This document shows positions 38,444 through 47,053 of a stretch of 64,000 bases of DNA, piece by piece. This stretch comes from Cellulomonas shaoxiangyii. GTDB lineage: Bacteria > Actinomycetota > Actinomycetes > Actinomycetales > Cellulomonadaceae. Each line of letters begins with the position of its first letter. The stretch's first letter is position 1. The notes under the pieces were generated by a model. The model did no database searches. It had not been told where the DNA came from and saw nothing but the letters and a program-made list of their open reading frames with translations. The stretch covers positions 1,488,001 through 1,552,000 of the forward strand of contig NZ_CP039291.1 of the NCBI RefSeq assembly GCF_004798685.1, written 5' to 3'. The position numbers and the translations under genes were made by a program.

Positions 38444-39223
38444 ATGTCCACGGTCGCCGCGAGCTCGTCGCGAGGGGTCTGGGAGGCCGGCGCCCGCGCC
38501 GGGTACGCCGTCAGCGGTGTGCTGCACGTGCTGATCGGTGTGCTCGCCGTCCAGCTGGCCGTCGGGGACGGCAGCGGCAGCGCGGACCAGTCCGGCGCGT
38601 TCGCGCAGGTGGCCTCGACGCCGTTCGGGGCCGTCGCGCTGTGGGTGGCCGTCGTCGCGTTCGCCGCGCTCGGTGCCTGGCAGGCGGCGGCCGCGCTGAG
38701 CGGGGTCGTCGGCGAGGCGGCGGACCGCGCCAAGGCGGCCGGGAAGGCGGTGGTCTACCTGGCGCTCGCGGTCACCGCGCTCACCTTCGCCCGCGGCGGC
38801 GGTTCCGGGGGCGGGCAGACGTCGGACGCGACCGCGACCCTGCTGCAGGCGCCCGCCGGTCGGCTGCTGGTCGGCGCGGTCGGCGTCGGGGTCCTGGCGG
38901 TCGGTGCCTACCACGTGCACAAGGGCGTCACGAAGCGGTTCCTCGACGACCTGCAGCGGCTGCCCGCGGGGCGGCCCGGACGCGCCGCCCGCTGGTCGGG
39001 GGTCGTGGGGTACGTCGCCAAGGGCGTCGCGCTCGGCGTGCTCGGGGTGCTGTTCGTCCTGGCGGCGGTCCACGCGGACCCGTCGGAGGCGACCGGGCTC
39101 GACGGGGCGCTGCGCACCCTGCGCGAGGCGCCCGCGGGGCCGTTCCTGCTGCTGCTCGTCGCTCTGGGGCTCATCGCCTACGGCCTCTACAGCTTCGTGC
39201 GGGCGCGCTTCGGCAGGCTCTGA
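38444..39223 (+). CDS. DUF1206 membrane protein
   Basis: A 259-residue protein made of three repeats of a two-helix unit, each with a G-Y-x-(x)-G/H motif: ARAGYAVSGVLHVLIG, GKAVVYLALAVTALTFA and VGYVAKGVALGVLGVLF. About six membrane segments. This is the DUF1206 family of actinobacteria, function unknown. GAGGAGG precedes the ATG. The next gene's c-di-GMP riboswitch begins about 80 bases downstream. Confidence 0.82.
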   Translation: MSTVAASSSRGVWEAGARAGYAVSGVLHVLIGVLAVQLAVGDGSGSADQSGAFAQVASTPFGAVALWVAVVAFAALGAWQAAAALSGVVGEAADRAKAAGKAVVYLALAVTALTFARGGGSGGGQTSDATATLLQAPAGRLLVGAVGVGVLAVGAYHVHKGVTKRFLDDLQRLPAGRPGRAARWSGVVGYVAKGVALGVLGVLFVLAAVHADPSEATGLDGALRTLREAPAGPFLLLLVALGLIAYGLYSFVRARFGRL

Positions 39224-39265
39224 CTTTTCACCCGCGCCGGACGTATGTCCGACCCCCGGTGGTTC

Positions 39266-39294
39266 TTGCACGGATGTCCAGATTGGGGCATGCT
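39266..39294 (+). promoter_or_regulatory. Candidate promoter for the riboswitch-bldC transcript
   Basis: TTGCAC (39266-39271), a 17-base spacer, then CATGCT (39289-39294). It would place transcription at about 39301, just before the riboswitch. The -10 is weak. Confidence 0.4.
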
Positions 39295-39302
39295 CATCCA
39301 CG

Positions 39303-39383
39303 TCAGCGAAAAACGGCAAACCCACCGCAAGGCGGGGACGCAAAGCCACGGGGCCCACGAGGCCAGCCGAGCTGCCGAACGAC
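39303..39383 (+). ncRNA. c-di-GMP-I (GEMM) riboswitch upstream of bldC
   Basis: The core matches GEMM-I: GGCAAACC, a hairpin CACCGCAAGGCG with a GCAA tetraloop, GGGACGCAAAGCC, then the second stem GGGGCC-CACGA-GGCC and the CCGAGCTGCC receptor side. The RNA ends just before the AAGGAG ribosome site of the bldC-type gene, with no terminator in between, so control of translation start is more likely than termination. c-di-GMP binding is known for this class; here it is inferred from sequence. Confidence 0.88.
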
Positions 39384-39397
39384 CAAGGAGTCCAGTC

Positions 39398-39622
39398 ATG
39401 GCCACTCAGACGCACACCACCAACGCCCCCCTCTCGCAGGGCGCTCTCCTCACGCCGGGTGAGGTCGCGGTCCTCTTCCGCGTCGACCCGAAGACGGTCA
39501 CGCGTTGGGCGCAGGCCGGCAAGCTGTCGGCCGTCCGCACCCTCGGCGGTCACCGTCGCTTCCACGAGGCGGAGGTCCGCCAGCTCCTGACGGGCGTGCC
39601 GCAGCAGCGCACGGGCGAGTGA
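39398..39622 (+). CDS. bldC: BldC-type MerR-like transcription factor
   Basis: A 74-residue protein: polar N-terminus, then LTPGEVAVLFRVDPKTVTRWAQAGKLSAVRTLGGHRRFHEAEVRQLL, the winged-helix DNA-binding domain of BldC. In Streptomyces BldC is a small developmental regulator that binds DNA in head-to-tail arrays. AAGGAG precedes the ATG and follows a c-di-GMP riboswitch, so its translation may answer to c-di-GMP. A strong terminator follows at 39655. Excisionase-like proteins share the fold, but this gene is clearly in host DNA. Confidence 0.88.
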   Translation: MATQTHTTNAPLSQGALLTPGEVAVLFRVDPKTVTRWAQAGKLSAVRTLGGHRRFHEAEVRQLLTGVPQQRTGE

Positions 39623-39654
39623 GCCCGCCGCCTTCGGGCGGCACGCACGACGCC

Positions 39655-39693
39655 GACGACGCCGGTGGTGACCAGGTCACCACCGGCGTCGTC
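39655..39693 (+). terminator. Terminator after bldC
   Basis: Nineteen-base arms GACGACGCCGGTGGTGACC (39655-39673) and its complement (39675-39693) meet around one base, effectively a long stem with a tiny loop. No T run follows, as is common in high-GC bacteria. Confidence 0.82.
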
Positions 39694-39814
39694 GTGTCCG
39701 GGGCCGTCCGTGCCCGAGCGGCGCGGCTCACCGGCCGCCGCACGTGGCCGGCGGCACGTCGTCGCGGCGGTGCGCGGGGCACCCCCACGCCCGGCGACGT
39801 GAAAGGATCGGGGC

Positions 39815-40303
39815 ATGGCCCTGCGTGAGATCCGGACCGTCGGCGACCCCGTGCTGCGCACCCCGTGCGACCCGATCACGACCATCGACGACCGGGTGCG
39901 GTCGCTCGTCGAGGACCTGCTCGAGACCGTCGACATGGAGGGCCGGGCCGGCCTCGCCGCGAACCAGATCGGCGTGTCGCTGCGCGCCTTCTCCTGGAAC
40001 ATCGACGACGAGATCGGCTACGTCCTCAACCCGACGATCGTCGAGCTCTCGGAGGACGAGTACCAGGACGGTGACGAGGGCTGCCTCTCCGTGCCGGGCC
40101 TCTGGTTCCCGACGCACCGTGCCTGGTACGCACGCGTCGTCGGCACCGACCTCGACGGCAAGGAGGTCGTCGTGCAGGGCACCGAGCTCATGGCGCGCTG
40201 CCTGCAGCACGAGGTGGACCACCTCGACGGCATGCTGTACCTGGACCGCCTGGAGCGGTCCGTGCGCAAGAAGGCGATGCGCGCGATCCGCGAACAGCTC
40301 TGA
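39815..40303 (+). CDS. def: Peptide deformylase
   Basis: A 162-residue protein with all three deformylase motifs: [10 protein letters not shown] (46-55), EGCLSVPG with metal ligand C90, and QHEVDHLDG with H132, E133 and H136. It removes the formyl group from new proteins. GAAAGGA lies eight bases before the ATG. A single gene, followed by the DUF3145 gene. The length and motifs are standard, so it should be active. Confidence 0.96.
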   Translation: MALREIRTVGDPVLRTPCDPITTIDDRVRSLVEDLLETVDMEGRAGLAANQIGVSLRAFSWNIDDEIGYVLNPTIVELSEDEYQDGDEGCLSVPGLWFPTHRAWYARVVGTDLDGKEVVVQGTELMARCLQHEVDHLDGMLYLDRLERSVRKKAMRAIREQL

Positions 40304-40428
40304 AGGGCTGGACCGCAGCCCCGACGTGGGGCATCCTGTGCACAGCACGCCGCGTGCGTCATGAGTCCTGCCGGAGCAGCACCGAGGTCGTTGGGGAAGG
40401 CGACCCTCGAGCCCTCCAGGAGGACCAC

Positions 40429-40929
40429 ATGGCTGGTGCCGTCACCCGCGGTGTCCTTTTCGTGCACTCCGCACCGCGCGCGCTGTGCCCCCACGTCGAG
40501 TGGGGGATCGGCAACGTGCTGGGCGGGCGTGTCACTTTCGACTGGACCCCGCAGCCCGCGGGGCCCGGCTTCTACCGTGCCGAGCACTCGTGGCAGGGCA
40601 CCCCGGGCACCGGCGCGCGCCTCGCGTCGGCGCTGCGCGGCTGGGCGCACCTCCGGTACGAGGTGACGGAGGAGCCGAGCCACGGCGTCGACGGTTCGCG
40701 CTGGAGCCACACGCCCGAGCTCGGGATCTTCCACGCCGCGACCGACGTGCACGGCAACATCGTCCTACCGGAGGACCGGGTGCGTGCCGCGCTCGAGCAC
40801 GCCGCCGACCCGGCACGCATGCGCGCCGAGCTCGACCTCGCGCTGGGCCAGGCGTGGGACGACGAGCTCGAGCCCTTCCGCTACGCGGGCGCGGGTGCGC
40901 CCGTGCGGTGGCTGCACCGAGTCGGCTGA
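40429..40929 (+). CDS. DUF3145 protein
   Basis: A 166-residue protein with GVLFVHSAPRALCPHVEWGI at the start, FDWTPQPAGPGFYRAEHSW, and C-terminal AAGLD-like QAWDDELEPFRYAGAGAPVRWLHR, the DUF3145 pattern specific to actinobacteria and usually near the fatty-acid synthase genes. AGGAGG precedes the ATG. It converges with fabF. Function unknown. Confidence 0.88.
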   Translation: MAGAVTRGVLFVHSAPRALCPHVEWGIGNVLGGRVTFDWTPQPAGPGFYRAEHSWQGTPGTGARLASALRGWAHLRYEVTEEPSHGVDGSRWSHTPELGIFHAATDVHGNIVLPEDRVRAALEHAADPARMRAELDLALGQAWDDELEPFRYAGAGAPVRWLHRVG

Positions 40930-40979
40930 CCGCGCGGGCTGAGCCTCCCGCCGCCGGCTCCGTCGCCCGGCACCGCGCA

Positions 40980-41005
40980 GCCCCGGACCCGCCAGGGACC
41001 GGGGC
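40980..41005. terminator. Shared terminator between DUF3145 and fabF
   Basis: GCCCCGG (40980-40986) pairs with CCGGGGC (40999-41005) with a 12-base loop in the 98-base convergent gap. It could serve both transcripts. Confidence 0.5.
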
Positions 41006-41027
41006 CGCGGCGTGCGCCGGGCGTGCG

Positions 41028-42272
41028 TCAGTCCGCGGTGACGACGAGGGCCACGTTGTGGCCGCCGAAGCCGAACGAGTTGTTGATCGCGGCCAGCGGA
41101 CCGTCGGGCAGGGCGCGCGGGGCGTCGCGGACCAGGTCGAGGACGAGCTCGGGGTCGGGGTCGTCGACGTTGATCGTCGGCGGCGCCTGCCGCTCGTGCA
41201 GCGCGAGGACGGCGAAGATCGTCTCCAGCGCGCCGGCGCCGCCGAGCAGGTGCCCCGTCATCGACTTGGTGGCCGACAGCGCCACCTGGTCGGCGTCACC
41301 GCCCAGGACGCCGCGGATGCTGCGCGCCTCGATGAGGTCGCCCACGACGGTCGAGGTCGCGTGCGCGTTGACGTGGTGCACGTCCGCGGGGGTCACGTCC
41401 GCGTCGGCGAGCGCTGCCTCCATCGCACGGATCTGCCCTTCACCCGACGGCTCGGGTGAGGTGATGTGGAAGCCGTCGGCGCTCAGGCCGACGCCGGCGA
41501 TGCGCGCGTACACGCGGGCGCCCCGGGCGCGGGCGTGCTCCGCGCTCTCCAGCACGACGACGCCGGCGCCCTCGCCGAGGACGAAGCCGTCGCGTGCGGT
41601 GTCGTAGGGCCGCGAGGCGGCGGCCGGGTCGTCGTTGCGGGTCGACAGGGTGCGCGAGGCGGCGAACGCCGCGACGGGCATCGGGTGGATCGCCGCCTCG
41701 GTCCCGCCGGCGACGACGACGTCCGCCCGCCCGGTGCGGATCATCTCGACCGCGTAGCCGATCGCCTCGGCGCCCGAGGCGCACGCGGACACGAGCGCGT
41801 GCGCACCGGCGCGGGCGCCGAGCTCGAGCGACACGTAGGCCACGGGGGAGTTCGGCATGAGCATGGGCACGGTCATCGGCAGGACGCGCCGGCCGCCCTT
41901 CTCGCGCAGCGCGTCCCACGCGTCGAGCATGGTCCAGATGCCGCCGATGCCGGACGACACGACGGCACCCAGCCGCTCGCCGTCGACCTCCGGGGAGCCG
42001 GCGTCCTTCCACGCCTCGCGCGTCGCGATCACCGCGTACTGCGCCGAGGGGTCCATGCGCTTGAGCTCGGGCCGGGTGAGCACCTGGTCGGGCGCGACGC
42101 GCAGCTGGGCGGCGAACGACACCGCGATGTCGTAGCGCTCGGCCCAGTCGTTCTCGAAGGTCCGGGCACCCGACTCGCCGGCCAGCGCGGCCCGCCACGT
42201 GGACGGCACGTCGCCGCCGAGCGGTGTGGTGGCGCCCAGGCCGGTGACGACGACCTCGGGGACGGTGCTCAT
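41028..42272 (-). CDS. fabF: Beta-ketoacyl-ACP synthase II
   Basis: A 414-residue condensing enzyme of type II fatty-acid synthesis. Active Cys is C164 (SACASGAEA), catalytic His are H304 (VNAHATSTVVGD) and H341 (KSMTGHLLGGAG), with Lys at 336. It extends acyl-ACP with malonyl-ACP. Last gene of fabD-fabH-acpP-fabF; GAGGAGC ribosome site. Length normal. Confidence 0.96.
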   Translation of the reverse strand: MSTVPEVVVTGLGATTPLGGDVPSTWRAALAGESGARTFENDWAERYDIAVSFAAQLRVAPDQVLTRPELKRMDPSAQYAVIATREAWKDAGSPEVDGERLGAVVSSGIGGIWTMLDAWDALREKGGRRVLPMTVPMLMPNSPVAYVSLELGARAGAHALVSACASGAEAIGYAVEMIRTGRADVVVAGGTEAAIHPMPVAAFAASRTLSTRNDDPAAASRPYDTARDGFVLGEGAGVVVLESAEHARARGARVYARIAGVGLSADGFHITSPEPSGEGQIRAMEAALADADVTPADVHHVNAHATSTVVGDLIEARSIRGVLGGDADQVALSATKSMTGHLLGGAGALETIFAVLALHERQAPPTINVDDPDPELVLDLVRDAPRALPDGPLAAINNSFGFGGHNVALVVTAD

Positions 42273-42349
42273 GGTGCTCCTCGCGTGGTGTGCGGGCGGT
42301 GGGGCGGCACGCGGTCAGCGCGCCGCCCCGGCCGCGGGTGCGTCGGGCG

Positions 42350-42601
42350 TCAGGCCGCCTGGGCGCCGTTGATGAAGCTGACCGCGTCGCCGACCGTCGT
42401 GAGGTTCTTGACCTCGTCGTCGGGGATGCGCACGTCGAACTTCTCCTCGGCGAGGGTGACGATCGTCATCATCGACAGGGAGTCGATGTCGAGGTCGTCG
42501 GTGAAGGACTTGTCGGGCAGGACGGAGTCGGTGGGCAGCCCCGTCTCCTCGCTGACGATCTCGGCCAGTCCGGCCAGGATCTCCTGCTCGCTGTGCGCCA
42601 T
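42350..42601 (-). CDS. acpP: Acyl carrier protein
   Basis: An acidic 83-residue protein with the phosphopantetheine site DIDSLSMM (S41). Sits between fabH and fabF and has a GAGGAGA ribosome site. It carries the growing acyl chain for all fatty-acid synthase enzymes. The acidic, helical composition is standard. Confidence 0.95.
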   Translation of the reverse strand: MAHSEQEILAGLAEIVSEETGLPTDSVLPDKSFTDDLDIDSLSMMTIVTLAEEKFDVRIPDDEVKNLTTVGDAVSFINGAQAA

Positions 42602-42677
42602 GGATGTCTCCTCGGGTGGGGGTGGTGCTCGGACGAAAACGTGCCGACGGTACCGGGGCGCCGGACCGGCACGCGGA

Positions 42678-43682
42678 TCAGGGCAGGACGACGACCTGCG
42701 CGGCGTAGACCAGGCCGGCGCCGAAGCCGATCTGCAGGGCCAGCGCACCGGAGGGCACCTGCCCCTCCCGCAGCAGCCGCTCGGTCGCCAGGGGGATCGA
42801 GGCGGCCGACGTGTTGCCGGTCTCCGCGATGTCGCGGCCGACCACGACGGAGTCGGGGAGCTTCAGCTGCTTGATCATCTGGTCGATGATCCGCATGTTC
42901 GCCTGGTGCGGCACGAACGCCTCGATGTCCTCGGGGCGCACGCCCGCGGCGTCCATGGCCTTCTGCGCGACCGGCGCCATCTGCCACACGGCCCACTTGA
43001 AGACGCTCTGGCCCTCCTGGCGCAGCGTGGGCCAGCCGGCGCCCTCGTCGCGCGTGGCGAGCCACGAGTGCGTCTGCCGGATCGCCTGGGCCTGGCCGCC
43101 GTCGGATCCCCACACCGTCGGGCCGATGCCGGGCGTGTCGGACGGGCCCACGACCACGGCACCGGCGCCGTCGCCGAGCAGGAACGAGATCGTGCGGTCG
43201 GTGGGGTCGACGAACTCGCTCATCTTCTCCGCGCCGATGACGAGCACGTGCCGCGCCGTCCCGGCCCGGACGAGGGCGTCGGCCTGGCCGATGCCGTAGC
43301 AGTACCCCGCGCACGCCGCGGAGATGTCGAACGCGGCCGCCGGCGTGGCGCCGATGCGGTCCGCGACGATCGCGGCGCCCGCCGGCGTCTGGTGGAAGTA
43401 CGTGACGGTGGAGAGGATGACGACGTCGATGTCGGCGCCGGTCAGGCCGGCGTGGTCGAGGGCCGCGCGCGCGGCGCCCTCGGCGAGGTCGAGCACGTCG
43501 GTGTCGGCACCCGCGCGGCGTCGCGTGACGATGCCGGTGCGCTGGCGGATCCACTCGTCGGACGAGTCGATCGGCCCGACGAGGTCGTCGTTCGGCACGA
43601 CCCGCTCGCCGCGGACGCCTCCGATTCCGAGGATGCGGGTGTGCGCGGGACCGGTGGCCTGCGTGAGGGTCGGACGGGTCAC
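42678..43682 (-). CDS. fabH: Beta-ketoacyl-ACP synthase III
   Basis: A 334-residue enzyme: active C124 in SAACAGYCYG, His in VPHQANMRI, Asn in AETGNTSAAS. It starts fatty-acid synthesis from an acyl-CoA; in actinobacteria often a branched starter. The GTG at 43682 overlaps the fabD stop (GTGA), so translation is coupled. Confidence 0.95.
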   Translation of the reverse strand: MTRPTLTQATGPAHTRILGIGGVRGERVVPNDDLVGPIDSSDEWIRQRTGIVTRRRAGADTDVLDLAEGAARAALDHAGLTGADIDVVILSTVTYFHQTPAGAAIVADRIGATPAAAFDISAACAGYCYGIGQADALVRAGTARHVLVIGAEKMSEFVDPTDRTISFLLGDGAGAVVVGPSDTPGIGPTVWGSDGGQAQAIRQTHSWLATRDEGAGWPTLRQEGQSVFKWAVWQMAPVAQKAMDAAGVRPEDIEAFVPHQANMRIIDQMIKQLKLPDSVVVGRDIAETGNTSAASIPLATERLLREGQVPSGALALQIGFGAGLVYAAQVVVLP

Positions 43683-44671
43683 GACGTGCTCTCCTGCGGG
43701 GTCGTCGAGCGGGACGGCTGCGCGCCGCCGGCGTGGCGGCGCACGAGGTCGCGTGCCGCATCGAGGTCGGCGGGGGACTTCAGCGCCACGGTCTCGACCC
43801 CGGGCAGCGTACGCCGCGCGAGACCGGTGAGGACGCCGCCGGGAGCCACCTCGAGCAGCGCCGTGACCCCGAGGTCCACCAGGGTGGCCTGGCACAGGTC
43901 CCAGCGGACGGGACGGGCGACCTGCGCGACGATCCGGTCGAGGGCGTCGCCGCCGGACGCGACGACGGCCCCGTCGGCGTTGCCCAGGAGCGTCACGACG
44001 GGCTCGCGCGGTGCGACGTTCGCGGCCGCGGCGGCGAGCTCGTCGACGGCGGGGGCCATGTGGCTCGTGTGGAAGGCGCCGGCTACCTGGAGCGGCACCA
44101 CCCGCGCACGCGTGGGCGGCTCGGCGGACAGGGCGGCGAGCGCGTCGAGCGTCCCGGCCGCGACGACCTGCGCCCCGCCGTTGACGTTGGCCGGCACGAG
44201 GCCGAGCGCCGCCAGGCGCGCGAGCACCTCGTCGGCGTCCCCGCCGAGGACGGCGCTCATCCCGGTCGGCGTGGCGGCGGCGGCCCGGGCCATCGCCGCA
44301 CCGCGCACCGCGACGAGGCTCAGCGCGTCGTCGTCGGTGAGCACCCCCGCGACGGCGGCGGCGGCGAGCTCGCCGACGGAGTGGCCGGCCGCGACGTCGA
44401 TGCGTCCCTGCACCGCCTGCGCCAGGTCCGCGGCGACCGGCGCGTCGAGCACGGCGCGCAGGCTGGCGAGCGCGGTCGCGACCAGCAGCGGCTGCGCCAC
44501 GGCCGTGTCGCGGATCGTGTCGGCGTCGGAGGTGGTCCCGTGCGCGACCAGGTCGGTGCCCGTCACCTCGCTCGCACGGGCGAGGACGTCGGCGACGCCG
44601 TCGACCTCGAGCCAGGCGGCGAGCATGCCGGGGGACTGGGCACCCTGGCCGGGGCAGGCGACGACGAGCAC
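43679..44671 (-). CDS. fabD: Malonyl-CoA:ACP transacylase
   Basis: A 330-residue enzyme with active S98 in GHSVGE, PGQGAQ at the N-terminus and a QVAGAFHTSHM region with catalytic His. It loads malonate onto ACP. First gene of the fab operon; the putative operator at 44738-44756 lies 67 bases upstream. Translational coupling to fabH. Confidence 0.95.
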   Translation of the reverse strand: MLVVACPGQGAQSPGMLAAWLEVDGVADVLARASEVTGTDLVAHGTTSDADTIRDTAVAQPLLVATALASLRAVLDAPVAADLAQAVQGRIDVAAGHSVGELAAAAVAGVLTDDDALSLVAVRGAAMARAAAATPTGMSAVLGGDADEVLARLAALGLVPANVNGGAQVVAAGTLDALAALSAEPPTRARVVPLQVAGAFHTSHMAPAVDELAAAAANVAPREPVVTLLGNADGAVVASGGDALDRIVAQVARPVRWDLCQATLVDLGVTALLEVAPGGVLTGLARRTLPGVETVALKSPADLDAARDLVRRHAGGAQPSRSTTPQESTS

Positions 44672-44737
44672 GCGTCCACTGTGCCGTCCCGCCGGCGGGG
44701 CGCCGGGTCACGGCATGCACCAACCTCGGGAGCCAGC

Positions 44738-44756
44738 CTTGTCGTACCTGTACAAG
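44738..44756. promoter_or_regulatory. Inverted repeat upstream of fabD (candidate FasR operator)
   Basis: CTTGT at 44738-44742 and its complement ACAAG at 44752-44756 flank CGTACCTGT, which itself holds a GTAC...GTAC pair. It lies in the fasR-fabD gap. FasR activates fab genes in Streptomyces; whether this is its site is unproven. Confidence 0.45.
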
Positions 44757-44802
44757 CGCGCCGGAGGGGCGCCCGGGGAGGCCGCCGTCCGGCGGCCGCC
44801 GG

Positions 44803-46122
44803 TCAGTCGGGCACGGCGTCCAGGCGCCCGACCGTCAGCGCCGTCTGCAGCACGTACGACTCACGCGCGTCCAGCGGGTCCCAGCCCGTCACGTCCGCCA
44901 CGCGCCGCAGCCGGTACCGGACCGTGTTGGGGTGCACGTACAGGCTGCGCGCGGCGGCCTCGAGCGAACGTCCGGCCCCGAGGTACGCGGACAGGGTCTC
45001 CAGGAGCGAGCCCTGGCTCGCCGCGAGGGGGGTGTACGCGCGTGCCACGAGCGCGCGGCGTGCGACGGCGTCGCCGACGAGGACGCGCTCGGGGAGGAGG
45101 TCGTCGGCGAGGACGGGCCGGGGGACCCGGTCCCACCCCGCCGCCGCCTGCAGCCCCGCGAGGGCCGCGCGCGCCGACGTCGTGCTCTCGACCAGCCCCT
45201 GCGCGGACGGACCGATGACCACGGGCCCGGGGCCGAAGCGCGGCAGCAGGCTCTCCGCCGCGGCGCGGAGGTCGCCCTCGCCCCCGAGGAACACGACGAG
45301 GCGGTCACCGAGGATCCCCACGAGGGCGTCGTCGGCCGCGCGGCGGGTGGCGCGGCGCAGGTCCGCGACGCGCACCTCGTCCAGGTGGGCGGCGGTGGTG
45401 CCGACCACGACCATCGTGGCGCCGCGGCCGCTCCACCCGATCGCGGTCACCCGGGAGCGCAGGGCGTCGTCGGCGTCGCCGCGCACCAGCGCGTCGACCA
45501 CGAGCGCCTCGAGCCGGGCGTCCCAGCCGCCCCGCACCTCGGCCGCACGGGCGTAGACCTCCGCGGCCGAGAAGGCCACCTCCCGGGAGTAGCGCAGCAC
45601 CGCCTCGCGGAGCTCGCGCTCGGCACCCGGGGCGGCGAGGCGGTCGCTGTGCGTCTCGACGACGTCGACGACCACACGCACCAGCTGGAGCGTGTGCTGC
45701 AGCGAGATCGAGCGCGTGAGCTCCGGCGGCGCCGCCGCGAAGATCTCGCCGACGCCGTGCGGAGGGCGCGACGGGTCGGCGAACCACGTGACGAACGCCG
45801 TGATGCCGGCCTGCGCCACGAGGTTGACCCACGAGCGGTCCTCCGCGGGCAGTGCGCGGTACCACTCGAGGTCGGCGTCGAGGCGCCGCATGGCGGCGAC
45901 GGCGAGCTGCCCCGCCCCCTCGCGCACCCGTCGCTGCGTCTCGGTGCCGCCGGGGTCGGCCGAATCGACCCCGCGGCCCGCCCGCGTGGGACGCGACGCC
46001 CGCGTCCGCAGGGTGCTCGCGGGGGTGCGCGCGACGACCGGGTGCGCCCCGTCGGCGACGTCGCCCGGCACGCCCTCCGACGGTGCCGGACCCGCGCGGC
46101 CGGCGGTGGAGGGCGACGTCAT
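44803..46122 (-). CDS. fasR: FasR-type PucR-family regulator
   Basis: A 439-residue protein. An unstructured N-terminus (about 1-75), a mid domain related to PucR/CdaR GGDEF-like folds (LTRSISLQHTLQLVRVVVDVV, VGILGDRLVVFLGGEGDL) and a C-terminal HTH_30 (LLETLSAYLGAGRSLEAAARSLYVHPNTVRYRLRRV). In Streptomyces the FasR regulator upstream of fabD activates the fab operon, and Rv2242 of M. tuberculosis occupies the same place. The ATG at 46122 was chosen because a TATGCT box sits seven bases upstream (leaderless); an upstream ATG at 46134 overlaps that box. Confidence 0.85.
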   Translation of the reverse strand: MTSPSTAGRAGPAPSEGVPGDVADGAHPVVARTPASTLRTRASRPTRAGRGVDSADPGGTETQRRVREGAGQLAVAAMRRLDADLEWYRALPAEDRSWVNLVAQAGITAFVTWFADPSRPPHGVGEIFAAAPPELTRSISLQHTLQLVRVVVDVVETHSDRLAAPGAERELREAVLRYSREVAFSAAEVYARAAEVRGGWDARLEALVVDALVRGDADDALRSRVTAIGWSGRGATMVVVGTTAAHLDEVRVADLRRATRRAADDALVGILGDRLVVFLGGEGDLRAAAESLLPRFGPGPVVIGPSAQGLVESTTSARAALAGLQAAAGWDRVPRPVLADDLLPERVLVGDAVARRALVARAYTPLAASQGSLLETLSAYLGAGRSLEAAARSLYVHPNTVRYRLRRVADVTGWDPLDARESYVLQTALTVGRLDAVPD

Positions 46123-46129
46123 GAGGCCG

Positions 46130-46135
46130 AGCATA
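46130..46135 (-). promoter_or_regulatory. -10 box of the leaderless fasR promoter
   Basis: TATGCT on the coding strand ends seven bases before the ATG at 46122. TCGACT eighteen bases further upstream could be the -35. Confidence 0.62.
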
Positions 46136-46238
46136 GGCGCGGCCGTTGTGGGGAGTCGACAAAGGTCCCCGCCGTCCCGGAGGGTGCGGGCCCCCGTCCG
46201 GACAGGTGCGCACGGGACGGAACGGATAGGGTCTCGGC

Positions 46239-46925
46239 ATGGCCCTCCTGCCTCGTCTGCGCCAGCTCATGCGGCGACCCACGTCGGCCTCCAAGGTCGG
46301 CGCGCGCCGTCCGACGACGGCCTCGCGTCGTGGGGACACCCTCCACGAGGACGCGTTGCGCTCCATGCTGAGCGACGACCCCAACAACGAGCGCGCGTTC
46401 CAGGCGCTCGCCGAGATCGTCCGCCGGCGCGCAGCCGAGCAGGTCCACGCGGAGGACCCGCTGACGGCTCCGAACGTCGAGCGCGAGCGGCAGCACGCCG
46501 CCGACCTCGCGGTGTGGTCGCTCGGCGAGGAGCTCTCCGGCAACCCGCGCGCGTGGTACCCGCTGATCGAGGTGGCACGCCTGTCGGTGCGTGACGACCA
46601 CGAGGGGACCATCCGCCGGCTGACGACCGCCGCCGAGCGCGACACGTCGGGACGCGCGCTCGTCGAGGCGCTCGCGCTGCTGTGCGACGCCGGGCTGCCC
46701 GTCGACGCCCTCAACCTGGGGGTCGGCCACTGGCGTCCGCGTGAGCACGACCCGGAGGTCGCCCGCCAGCTCGTGCGCGCCGCCATCGAGGCGGGGCGGC
46801 CGCTCGACGCCAAGCAGCACCTGGCGTCGCTGGACCTGTTCCCCGACCAGAAGGCGATCGCGGGCCTGCGGGCGGAGCTGACGCGGCAGGTGGCCGAGAG
46901 CGAGCAGTCGATCCCCGGCACCTGA
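46239..46925 (+). CDS. TPR-like helical protein, conserved hypothetical
   Basis: A 228-residue helix-rich protein with TPR-like pairs: NERAFQALAEIVRRRAAEQ, GTIRRLTTAAERDTSGRALVEALALLCDAGLPVDALNLGV and DPEVARQLVRAAIEAGRPLDAKQHL. A basic N-terminus (ASKVGARRPTTASRRGD) precedes the repeats. TAGGGT ends six bases before the ATG, so it too looks leaderless. It is divergent from fasR and converges with aceE. Function unknown. Confidence 0.75.
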   Translation: MALLPRLRQLMRRPTSASKVGARRPTTASRRGDTLHEDALRSMLSDDPNNERAFQALAEIVRRRAAEQVHAEDPLTAPNVERERQHAADLAVWSLGEELSGNPRAWYPLIEVARLSVRDDHEGTIRRLTTAAERDTSGRALVEALALLCDAGLPVDALNLGVGHWRPREHDPEVARQLVRAAIEAGRPLDAKQHLASLDLFPDQKAIAGLRAELTRQVAESEQSIPGT

Positions 46926-46989
46926 CACACCGGCACCTGATACACGCCGCGGCACGCAGCACCCTCCGCACACCACCCTCCACACGCCA

Positions 46990-47027
46990 CGAGCGGGCGG
47001 TCCCGGTCTCCCGGGGCCGCCCGCTCG
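46990..47027. terminator. Convergent terminator before aceE end
   Basis: CGAGCGGGCGG (46990-47000) pairs with CCGCCCGCTCG (47017-47027); CCCGG and CCGGG extend the stem around a TCTC loop. It lies between the TPR-like gene and aceE and could end both transcripts. Confidence 0.75.
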
Positions 47028-47053
47028 TCCGCGTCAGCGGGTGCCGCGCTCCG

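Noticed and set aside
39398..39622. Phage excisionase
   Set aside because: The fold is shared, but the gene lies outside the prophage, has BldC motifs and a riboswitch.
41466..45218. Rightward frame of 1250 codons across the fab operon
   Set aside because: Exact antisense of fabF, acpP, fabH and fabD; the real genes have complete active sites.
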